In this document: positions 1 through 8,400 of the stretch, in pieces
Numbering within the stretch: position 1 is the stretch's first letter
Layout: the number at the start of each line of letters is the position of its first letter
Assembly: GCA_903877345.1 (NCBI GenBank)
Contig: CAIRDL010000719.1
Span: 1-19,045, forward strand
From: an uncultured Oscillochloris sp.
GTDB lineage: Bacteria; Chloroflexota; Chloroflexia; Chloroflexales; Chloroflexaceae
Length of the DNA: 19,045 bases
Reading direction: 5' to 3'
Position numbers and translations under genes: made by a program
Notes under the pieces: model-generated
What the model was told of the DNA's origin: nothing
The model's database searches: none
Seen by the model: the letters and a program-made list of their open reading frames with translations, nothing else

Positions 1-2892
1 GCCCCGCGCATCGGTGACACTGGTGAGGTCGCCGTTGGTGTAGGCGTAGGTCAGGGACTTACCCTCAGGGGCGTGAATAGCGGCGATAAAGCCATCACCG
101 TTGTAGTCGAAGGTCAGGGTGCGCCCGCTGGCGTTCGTGACGCTGGCGAGACGGTCGCCGCTGTAGATCAGGGTAATGGCGTTCCCATTGCGGTCGCGCC
201 GCTGGGTCAGGCGGCCCTGCGCGTCAAAGACCTCAACCACCAGGGTTCGCTTGTGGCGCAACTCGTAGCCGCCGCCTACCGTGACCAAGACATCATGATT
301 CTGCGGCGTGCGCGACGCGAAGACGGCCCCCTGCTTGATGAAGGTAAGAACCTGTCCATCAGCAGAGAAGACCTGTGCGCCGTGCATGAGCAGGTTATCC
401 ACCACCAGCAGACGCACGGCGTAGGGGAAGGTCCAAGCATGGCCAAAGTATTGCGGCGGCCCCGCGATCACGTCAGTCTTGACGCTCCCGCCCTCCTCGG
501 TGTAGCGGGTCGTGCCGACTCCGCTGCCAAAGGCGGCCAGCGAGTTGTAGGCGCGGGTGACGCTCAGGCTGGTATCGCCAACCCCTGCCACGGTGAGATC
601 GGTGACGCTATCAGTGTAGTTACCGTTCTGGGTATTGACCGGGTCACCAATCGAGCCGTTGTAGCCATTGCCACATCCATTGCACAGGGCGCTCTGCCCA
701 AAATGACCGGACTGGCTGGCGAGAATCGCGAGCGGCCCACTGGATGGGAAGTCGGAGGCATTCCCCGAAGGGTCGGTCGCGTGAATACGATAGGTGTTCA
801 TCCCCCGGCTCGGGCCATTGGGGATTGCGACGCCGTAGAGATTCGCCCCCAGCGACTGCATGGGATAGACCGCGCCGTTGAACGTCAAGGTCACCGCCGC
901 GACGGCACGATTATCAGTCACCAGCGACTCAACATACACCCCACCCATGCCGTCCTGGAACACGTCCATGTAATGGATTGTGGGCGGGGTCGTATCCGCC
1001 GGGGGCGCATTGCCGCCGCCCCCTTCACAGGCAAAGGGAAAGTCGTATGGAGCTGCTGCGGGTGTAATCTGGTACGAGGTCCCATCGATGTAGTGATTGC
1101 ACGGCGCATAGCCGACCAGATCAGTTCCGGCAAAGACACTGCTTCGTTCAGCCTTGAGTGAGAAGGTCAGCGTATGCGTGAACGGAACCGTCCCACTCGG
1201 CGGGTATTGAAACAGCATCGGCCCGATGATAAGTGGCCGGGACGTTTCCCACGAATCCCCAGTCGTCTCATCGGTCACCTTGATGCTAATCGTCGCATCG
1301 CCACTACTGTGCGGCGCAGGGTCAACGAAGGGAAAAATCCGCAGCCGCGCCTCATAGATCGGCGTACCATCCTGATTCTGACCAACCTGAACCTTTTCGG
1401 CATCGACCGTGATCGAAGGGAATTCGGGGTAATAGTGCTGAACTTCAATGCTTCCGTTGTCGTTGCCGATGAAGCCCTTTTCTAAAAAGAAGGCGTCCTG
1501 ACCCGTGAAGTTGTGGTGATTCTCGTCCTGATAGTGGCGCGGTGGGGGAACCGGGTTCGGTGTGCGCGTCTGCGGCGCACCAAAGTCGCCTGCTGGCCCC
1601 CCTTCATTCTTATACTTCGCAACATACTCGGGCGGGAGAAGATACCAATTGCCTCCGACGTAGAGCAGTGAGCCATTGGGAAAGTTCTGGGCATAAGCAC
1701 CACCAATATCGTATGCGTTCCCAAGCGGGTTTCCACCGAGATAACTCAGACCATTGGTATCACAATAGGTAATGAACGCCTGCTGTGTGGTCGGGTCTGC
1801 GCCTAAGCCAACATTAGCCAGTTCACATGGGGTCGGATCAGTCGGTGTCTGGGTTGGCTGGAGCAGTGCAAAATTCGTGAAGTGCGTCGAGGTGGCGACC
1901 AGCCTATTCGCAGTGGCTTCCACCACCGACGGCAGCGCCGTCCAGTCGGGGTGGGTCGCATCAGTGAAGTAGAGCTTGAGGCTCGCCGCATCGAGACCCG
2001 CCTGCGGAACATAGCGCACCCGCAGCGTCAGGTCGCGTAGGAACTGGTGGACGAACTGCCCCTGGGCATCAACCGCCGTCAGCGCGAAACGCACCCCTGC
2101 GGAGCGGAAGCCGACAACGGGCTGCTCGGCAAGCGCCTGATAGCTGATGGTGATTGCGCTCGTAACCGCACCCGCCGGAATGACCAGTTCCACCTGCCCA
2201 TCGGCTGAACGCAGCGTCCCGCCCTGCTCAGGCGTAACCGGCAGTGTCTCTTGCGCCGCTGACGTGGGCGCGGCATTGGTGGATTGAATGAGTGGGAGAA
2301 AGAGGCGGAGCGCGGCGGTTGGGGCCAAGGTTGCCGTAACGGGGGAGGTAGCGCTGGCACTACTGCTGACCGTTGCTGCCGCAGGTGCAGCAGGACTGAC
2401 AGCGGCGGTGTCCGTGCTGACGGTCGGCATCACGGGCGGGGCGCGGCTGGCCTCGGTGGTGCGACTGACCGTTGGCGTGAGCGTGTCGGTCGCGGCCAGG
2501 TTCGCCCGCTGTTGGGTGAGGTTGTCCAAGCCAGCGGCCTGCGGCGCGCCGCCGTTCAGGTGGGCCAGCGGGTTGGGCGGCACCGGGCGCGTCACCGCCG
2601 GAGCTGCCGGAACCACCGGAGCCAGCGGCTCTAGGCGCGTCGGGGCGGCATTCGGCAGCAGGGTCGGATCGGTTGTCCCGAGTGCGGCGGTCAGCGCAGC
2701 GCGGGCAGGATCAACAAACGGTGCCACCAACGGGTCGGGGATGCTCGGTGCGAGCAACGCAGTGGCGGGGGCCGCAGACGCGGTCGTTTCGGCAGCGAAG
2801 GTGCGTGGCGCGAAGGACGGCATCAGATTAAGCAACAGGCTCATCAGGGTGAGCAGATGCAACGGAACCCAGCGCGAAAATTGCTGCCGCAT
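1..2892 (-). CDS. Exported RHS/YD-repeat protein, N-terminal part (runs off left edge)
   Basis: The minus-strand frame is open for 964 codons from ATG 2892 to the window edge; no stop or frameshift was seen. A signal peptide covers residues 1-34 (hydrophobic LHLLTLMSLLLNLM, AxA-like end). A Pro/Ala/Thr-rich linker follows (35-195), then the motif LFLPLI. Residues 223-290 (GGTL..DG.VELVIPAGAV) resemble the ZU5-type fold found before RHS cores. Residues 371-440 look like LGFP-type wall-binding repeats. An Ig-like stretch lies at about 635-715. The GDPVNTQNGNYTDSVTDL motif at 749-766 is typical of DUF6531, the entry to RHS shells, and YD-like repeats begin near 905. The start is supported by an AAGGGG about 7 bases upstream. 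The product is probably exported and cell-surface; such proteins usually carry a toxin tip, which here lies outside the window. Confidence 0.9.
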   Translation of the reverse strand, partial: MRQQFSRWVPLHLLTLMSLLLNLMPSFAPRTFAAETTASAAPATALLAPSIPDPLVAPFVDPARAALTAALGTTDPTLLPNAAPTRLEPLAPVVPAAPAVTRPVPPNPLAHLNGGAPQAAGLDNLTQQRANLAATDTLTPTVSRTTEASRAPPVMPTVSTDTAAVSPAAPAAATVSSSASATSPVTATLAPTAALRLFLPLIQSTNAAPTSAAQETLPVTPEQGGTLRSADGQVELVIPAGAVTSAITISYQALAEQPVVGFRSAGVRFALTAVDAQGQFVHQFLRDLTLRVRYVPQAGLDAASLKLYFTDATHPDWTALPSVVEATANRLVATSTHFTNFALLQPTQTPTDPTPCELANVGLGADPTTQQAFITYCDTNGLSYLGGNPLGNAYDIGGAYAQNFPNGSLLYVGGNWYLLPPEYVAKYKNEGGPAGDFGAPQTRTPNPVPPPRHYQDENHHNFTGQDAFFLEKGFIGNDNGSIEVQHYYPEFPSITVDAEKVQVGQNQDGTPIYEARLRIFPFVDPAPHSSGDATISIKVTDETTGDSWETSRPLIIGPMLFQYPPSGTVPFTHTLTFSLKAERSSVFAGTDLVGYAPCNHYIDGTSYQITPAAAPYDFPFACEGGGGNAPPADTTPPTIHYMDVFQDGMGGVYVESLVTDNRAVAAVTLTFNGAVYPMQSLGANLYGVAIPNGPSRGMNTYRIHATDPSGNASDFPSSGPLAILASQSGHFGQSALCNGCGNGYNGSIGDPVNTQNGNYTDSVTDLTVAGVGDTSLSVTRAYNSLAAFGSGVGTTRYTEEGGSVKTDVIAGPPQYFGHAWTFPYAVRLLVVDNLLMHGAQVFSADGQVLTFIKQGAVFASRTPQNHDVLVTVGGGYELRHKRTLVVEVFDAQGRLTQRRDRNGNAITLIYSGDRLASVTNASGRTLTFDYNGDGFIAAIHAPEGKSLTYAYTNGDLTSVTDARG

Positions 2893-3002
2893 AAGAAAAC
2901 CCCTTCATACGCCACGCATGGCTGAGCGAACCTACAATCAAGGGAGGCTTGTGCGCTGCGAGGCGATGGGGGCAAGGATGGGCGCAACCGGAAACAAGGA
3001 GC

Positions 3003-3063
3003 GCGCCTCAATGAGACAGCACCACTGTGCCATGAGCGTCGTGCTGTGTGACGATCAAGGCGC
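3003..3063 (-). other. Nested inverted repeats in the gap before the RHS gene
   Basis: The 200-base gap between the winged-helix ATPase stop and the RHS start holds two nested inverted repeats: GCGCCT/AGGCGC (3003-3008 with 3058-3063) and ACAGCAC/GTGCTGT (3016-3022 with 3041-3047). No T-run follows on the minus strand, so this is not a classic intrinsic terminator. It may be a structured leader or partial attenuator separating the RHS gene from the upstream cassette. I saw no convincing -35/-10 pair in the rest of the gap. Confidence 0.3.
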
Positions 3064-3092
3064 GATCAACAAGCGAACCAGATGCGCCACTT

Positions 3093-4472
3093 TCAAGGTT
3101 CGAGGGCGTAAGCAGGCTTCATACCAAGGCGATAGCCACGGCCCCGCATGTTGTGGATCAGCGCTGGCTTCGTCGGGGCTAGTTCGCGAAGACGCGCACT
3201 TAGACGCCGGACGAGCACCCCGACCCGCGCTGACTCCTCATCGAAGGTCTCCTCCGGGTAGACGGCCCGCGACAGATCGGCCTCAGGACAAATTTGACCA
3301 TAATGCGCGTAGAGGTAGGCCAACAGACGGATTTGAGTTGCTGAGAGCCGGTCGCCGATCTCTTCGTCGTAGAGCCATACCCGTTGGGTTGCTTGGTCAA
3401 GCCGGATCGGCGCTTGGCCTTCGTCTGACGGGGCAACCGCAGCGCGGGCAATTTCCCCCGCAACGACGGCGGTGAGAAGTGGGCTGAACAGAACGAATTG
3501 CCCTTGGCCATCCGGTCGCAGTAACCCTTTGAGGAGCAGATCCGCGTGCGTGGCGTGCGGCAAACTGCCCCCGCCTTGCACATGCCAAAGAGCATCGCGC
3601 TCGTCGCCGGAGAGATCATTCCAGATCTTCAGGCATTCATCGCGGAGTGCGGGCATGTGGGTCAGAATGGTCTGCGGCGTGAGGGCAAGATCGATGCCTG
3701 CGACCGCAGCTTGGGCCAGTGCTCGCAATAGGGCCGGGTGACCACCACCAAGGCGCATTCCGTACTGGATCGTTGCCGCAGCGAGCGTATGGTTGTGACG
3801 GGCAGCAAAATGTGCCAACTCGTGGGCCGCATCCGCCTCAGCCAGTGGATGCAGGCCCAGTTCACGGAGGGTGAAGAGTTCAACAAAGGGCTCGACCGCC
3901 TCCCAGTCAGTTGGGTCGCGCAGGGTAACGAGACGCTCACGGGTGAGGGTGAGGTACATCAGGCGATATTTGTGCCGGTCGCGCAGACCGCGCAAATTCC
4001 GCAGCACAGATTCGGGCACGTGCATAAAAAGAGGGTCAAATTCGTCAAAGATGATCACCACGCGGGTGTGGGCAAGGAGCAGTGCCAGCGCGGCGGTGGT
4101 GTGACGCAAGGCCGTCGGGTAAGCTCCGGGCGTAGCCAGGATTGCGGTGTGGGTCGTGGCAAGCTCCGCGTGAACCGCACCATACAGTGCCGGAACCGCA
4201 GCCAGCCCGGTGACAAGCGCTTCCGCCAAACCCTCGAAGAAGCCCCAACCGTCGGATGCTGTGAGTAGGTTCGTATCGAGATTGATAAAAACCAGTGGCG
4301 CGGCGTCAGGCACATAGTGGGCGATAACCTCCGGGCGGCGGAGCTGTTGGAGCAGGTTCGTCTTGCCGACACCATTGATGCCTACCACGCTACAACACTC
4401 ACCAGCGTTTAGGCTCGTGAGCAACGGGGCGACGATTTCGGCACGGTAGGTGAGTGGGCGCACTTTGAGCAT
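3093..4472 (-). CDS. P-loop ATPase with C-terminal OmpR/PhoB-type winged-helix DNA-binding domain
   Basis: The 459-residue product has an N-terminal ATPase with Walker A GINGVGKT (31-38), Walker B VVIIFDEFD (138-146) and a STAND-like GGGHPALL motif (242-249). Residues 355-450 form a winged helix of the OmpR/PhoB C-terminal type (LSATQIRLLAYLY, then VRRLSARLRE, ending MRGRGYRL). It is probably a cytoplasmic NTP-switched transcription regulator; the target is unknown. In SARP/AfsR-type regulators this DNA-binding domain is N-terminal, so the order is reversed here. I chose ATG 4472 because GAGGA sits 8 bases upstream. A TTG at 4487 would overlap the previous stop (TTGA) and add five residues, but lacks its own clear ribosome site. 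The gene lies 11 bases after the STAND ATPase gene, so co-transcription and translational coupling are likely. No transmembrane segment is seen. Confidence 0.85.
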   Translation of the reverse strand: MLKVRPLTYRAEIVAPLLTSLNAGECCSVVGINGVGKTNLLQQLRRPEVIAHYVPDAAPLVFINLDTNLLTASDGWGFFEGLAEALVTGLAAVPALYGAVHAELATTHTAILATPGAYPTALRHTTAALALLLAHTRVVIIFDEFDPLFMHVPESVLRNLRGLRDRHKYRLMYLTLTRERLVTLRDPTDWEAVEPFVELFTLRELGLHPLAEADAAHELAHFAARHNHTLAAATIQYGMRLGGGHPALLRALAQAAVAGIDLALTPQTILTHMPALRDECLKIWNDLSGDERDALWHVQGGGSLPHATHADLLLKGLLRPDGQGQFVLFSPLLTAVVAGEIARAAVAPSDEGQAPIRLDQATQRVWLYDEEIGDRLSATQIRLLAYLYAHYGQICPEADLSRAVYPEETFDEESARVGVLVRRLSARLRELAPTKPALIHNMRGRGYRLGMKPAYALEP

Positions 4473-4483
4473 GCGTGAGTTCC

Positions 4484-5434
4484 TCAAAAGATCGGCTGGC
4501 CGATCATGAAACGGTGAACCATCGGGTGAATGCTCACCGTGTGCTCAGCTCCACGGCTGACGAGGTGCAACGCTTCTAGGCGAGCAAGTGTAGCGCGGCG
4601 CTCCAAAGGCAACGTCGCGAGGTCAGGGTCGTGTGTGAGCGCCACAAGGAGTTCACGCTCACTAGGGGCCAGTCCGGCGAGCATAGCCCAAAGGCGGGCC
4701 TCGCTCTCGGGAGCCAACGGGTGCGCCACCCCTGAGTGTAGGCGGTCGGCAAGTGCCAAAGGCACTCCGCCAGTCTCGACAAGCAAGGCGGCAAGTTGCG
4801 CCTCGGCGAGCGGCGACCGCAGGGCGGTAGCCCAAGCTTGCACTGCGGGGGCATCAAGTCCGGCAAGCGGGGGCAAGCTGTAAGGGCGCAGCTTGTAGGG
4901 CAGGAAACGACCTGCGACGGCTAAGTGCAACGCACCAGCCCGTCCGGCAGCGACATGGTCGCAGAGGGCGACGAGCAGAGCCACCGCCTCGCGCTCACCC
5001 AGATGTTCAGCGCTGTCAATGATAAGCAAGGGCGCACTTACCACATCTGCATAGGCGGCAAGCGCAACCTGAAGACGCACAGCCAGGGGATAGGGGGGCG
5101 TCGCTTGCGCCAGTTGGTGCAACATCTGCCATGGCTCTGGGCGGAGATCCGCGAGGGGTCGGGTCACCTGCCAGAAAAGCGCCTCGCTGCCGTCACTGAG
5201 GCCAGCGTAGACCTCGATCCATTCGACGGGGCGGCGTACCTGAGCGGCGAGCGCGGCGAGCAGCGCCGTTTTGCCCGCACCAGTGACCCCCGTTAGCACG
5301 GCGACACCCCGCTCGTCAAGTTGGGCGACGAGGGCTGCCAGGTCGGTTGCGCGACCAACAAACGGGGCTGGCGGTGGTGGCGGCGGACGGAGTGGGGCCA
5401 TCGGGGCGACAGTAGGGCGACGTTGGCGCGCCAT
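4484..5434 (-). CDS. Small STAND-type P-loop ATPase
   Basis: The 316-residue product opens with a Pro-rich leader (16-24), then PFVGRATDLAALVAQL (24-39), the usual entry to STAND/AAA modules. Walker A is GVTGAGKT (49-56), Walker B is LLIIDSAE (136-143), a sensor-like strand lies at 169-176, and the STAND GxP motif is in TGGVPLAL (221-228). Residues 245-315 read as the winged-helix half of a STAND NTPase. STAND proteins normally carry a C-terminal repeat array and often an effector domain on the same chain. This one stops after the NTPase core, while its upstream neighbour, two bases away, carries TPR-like repeats. It may therefore be the active switch of a split complex. The start has GAGGG about 10 bases upstream, within the end of the previous gene. 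The specific partner is inferred from gene order only. Confidence 0.85.
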   Translation of the reverse strand: MARQRRPTVAPMAPLRPPPPPPAPFVGRATDLAALVAQLDERGVAVLTGVTGAGKTALLAALAAQVRRPVEWIEVYAGLSDGSEALFWQVTRPLADLRPEPWQMLHQLAQATPPYPLAVRLQVALAAYADVVSAPLLIIDSAEHLGEREAVALLVALCDHVAAGRAGALHLAVAGRFLPYKLRPYSLPPLAGLDAPAVQAWATALRSPLAEAQLAALLVETGGVPLALADRLHSGVAHPLAPESEARLWAMLAGLAPSERELLVALTHDPDLATLPLERRATLARLEALHLVSRGAEHTVSIHPMVHRFMIGQPIF

Positions 5435-5436
5435 GA

Positions 5437-8400
5437 CTACGCGCCCTCGGTACGGGCGAGGTAGGTTTGGGCGAGGTGCAAGGTCGGTGTTGCGCCAAAT
5501 GGGGCTAGGGCATCAAGCGCACGGCGGGCAAGCGTTGGTGCCGTCGCCGCCGCAGCTTGCAGCGCTACTTCTGTTTGCCAGAGGCAAACGACCGCAGCGT
5601 TGTAAGCATACCCAACACCGCGCCAAAGCGTCTCAGCGGTGGTCAGGTTTTGCTGGGCATCCGTCAGAGCGCCGTGCGCCCGCGCCAAGAGGCCGCGCAA
5701 CAGTGCGCTTCCCGCTGCGGCCAAAGGGGCGGTGGCTGCGTCTATGGTGCGGGCGGCGATGTTGGCGACGACGGAATCAGGATAGGGGTGCCCAAAGCGT
5801 AGCGCTAACTCTAGGGTAAGGGTGGCCCATTCAACTTGTTGCACTTGGTCGGCGTCATGCGTCAGTTGCTCAGCCAGCGCCGCAAGTTCATCCGCGCACG
5901 TCTGTGGGTCGTCGCGCCAAAGGGCCGCCTTGGCCCGATTCAAGTCACCTCGGGCGCGGGTGAACCCGCCTTGGTTCTGGCGCTGCGCTACCTGCGCCAA
6001 AATCGTATCAATCAACCCGAAGCGCCCTTGGCGGATTAACAATTCCAGATAGTTGCCATAGATCTGGGTGGCGTCATGATCCAACACGGTCTCGGCCAAC
6101 GTAATCACGCGGGTGTAGAAGCGCTCAGCGGCGGCCCAATCAGCGGCGGAGGTCGCCAGTTCGACGGCGTCAATCGCAAGATTCTGGCTGGTACGGAGCA
6201 TGCCGGCATGATCACCAAGCGCTTGACGTTCAGCAAAAGAACGCTCGAAGCAGGTCTTGGCCGTTGCTCGATCACCCGGTAAACCCCGGCGGGTGTAGGC
6301 AATGCCCAAATCATTGTCGAGCATGGCAACCAAGGCGCGGTCGCCCACCGCCTGAATAGCCTCACCACGCACGGTCGCCAGCAAAACCACCGCCTCGGTG
6401 AAGTGGCCCTGCATAATCAGGGCCCGCGCCAGCCAGTCACTCAGCCTGATCCGCAACTCAAGGGTATCGCGTTGCGCCAGATCGCCTAGCTGCGTGTGCC
6501 CGACTTCTAATCGTGCGAGGGCGTCACGGAGGGATGGTTCGGCGGCGGCGGCTTGACCATGCTTCACCAGCGTGACGCCCTCGTGGGCGACCGCCAATAC
6601 GGCGAGGGGCTGGTCGGCAGGAGCGACGCGGCGCAACCACGCTGCCGTCTCGTCAGCCTCGCTGTCACGACCTGCCGCCTGATAAATGGTGAGCATGCGG
6701 GCAATGGCGTGGATGACGCGGCTATCCTGGGGCAACGCACCCGCAACGATTTGGTGATAGGCATCCAACGCTTCAGCATAGCGGCCTAAAAAAGCGGCGC
6801 AGTCGCCGACAAGTTGCCACAGGGCAGCCACGTCACGCGCTTGCCCACTGGCAGCGACCTCATGGGCTAACCGCATCAGTTGGTCTTGGCGCAGACCGTG
6901 CGCGGAGGCGGGCTGGGCGACGAGACGTTGCAGCCAACCCTCGGCCCCTTGCCAGTTCCCGGCTAAGGCAGCATAGCGGGCCGCGAGATACAACTGCGGC
7001 GGGGTGCGCGTCGCGAAGGTAGCGGACGCCGCAGCGCAGATGCCTGCGTAGTGGGGATGCGACACCAAGGCTGCGAGGGCCGTCTCGCGGAGCAATTCGC
7101 TCAGGTTGGCGACCTCGGCGCGGTAAGCGCCCACCACTTCACGGAGTGCCTTGCTCGTGGCCCAAGGCGCAAGCGCCCCCAGCCGTACCGCAACCGCCTC
7201 CAAGTCGGTTGGCGCACCATGTCCATAGGTATGCAACAGGGCCTCTAGCCCGGCCAGAAACTGCACATGGTCGCTGAGTTGGCCGAAAATCTCGCGAGCG
7301 CTCGTGCCTTGCATGCGCTCCAACTGCGATCCGTGCAGCAGCGCCTCCAACTGCTCGCTCGGACCAGTCATGAGTTCCTCGACGAGACCGGGCAGGCCAT
7401 AACTCACCTTGAGGAGGGTATCAAGGGTCGCTTCAGGCAGCCGCAGTTGGCGGCGCTGACCGTAGACGCGGAGATCCTCACGACTGAGCGGCGGTACCGC
7501 CACATGGGCTTCGGCGGGCAGATCGACCAATGGTGTGCCAGCGATGATCAGCAGCGCCGTCGTCGTCAAGGTTCGGCCTAAGGCGATGGCAAAGTCGGCC
7601 AAATCGGGATCACCACCACGCAGCGTCAGCACGAGCGCAAAGGTGCGGTCATCGTCGGCGAGGGCAGCGGCAAGGTGCTGACTATAGGCTTGGAGTTGAA
7701 TCCGCCGTCGCCCTGGCGTCAACCGTGGACTTGTCCCCGTCAGGCGCTCGGGCAGCCCGGTGACCCCGTGCATGGCCTCGAGGCGATCAAGGATCGCGTC
7801 ACCAAGCGCATCGGTCACATCTTCGTGGACACCCCGTAGATCGAGGTTGCCGGGGGCCACCACAAGGTAGCCCGCCCGCTCTAATTCGTAGCACACGGCC
7901 TCGGCAATCGCCTCACGCCCACCGCCAATGCCGCCATGCACCACCGCCAACGGTACCTCGCCCCGCAACTGTCGGTAGATCTGCTCGACGAGCACATCTT
8001 GGCTGATGATCAGCCGGGGTGGGCGGCGCAGCGGCACCCGGCGTCCGGCCACACTTGGGTAACTCTCGGTAACGACTGCCGTCTGCCGCGCTTCATCAAG
8101 GGCCGTCGCCGCAAAGGCCGCGCTGATATAGGCCGCCACCGCCAGGGGTTCAACTCGGGCGCTAGGCAACAACCACCCCGCACGCCCAGACGCATAGAGA
8201 TTACGATACTTGAGTGCCGCCAGACCGTAACCGAGCAGTCCAAGGTAATACTCGGCAGGATGCGGCCGTGCGCCCCTAGGCGCGTAGAGCGCGGTGCGTC
8301 GCACGGCTGCGATAAACTCGTAGGCTTGGGTGATTTCGGTGTTCCCGTGCAGCAACTCCTCGACGGCATTGGGGTTGATGAGGGCAGCGTGGAGCGCCGT

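Noticed and set aside
73..1161. Long plus-strand open frame of about 360 codons opposite the RHS gene
   Set aside because: It mirrors the minus-strand RHS frame, has no recognisable domain or ribosome site, and the minus-strand reading shows clear DUF6531/RHS motifs.
2288..3475. Plus-strand open frame of about 395 codons across the RHS start and the end of the winged-helix gene
   Set aside because: It spans two real genes on the other strand, is low-complexity Ala/Gly/Arg, and has no domain character.
4473..4487. TTG start for the winged-helix ATPase
   Set aside because: It gives a TTGA overlap with the previous stop, but the ATG at 4472 has a well-spaced GAGGA. It is kept only as an alternative.
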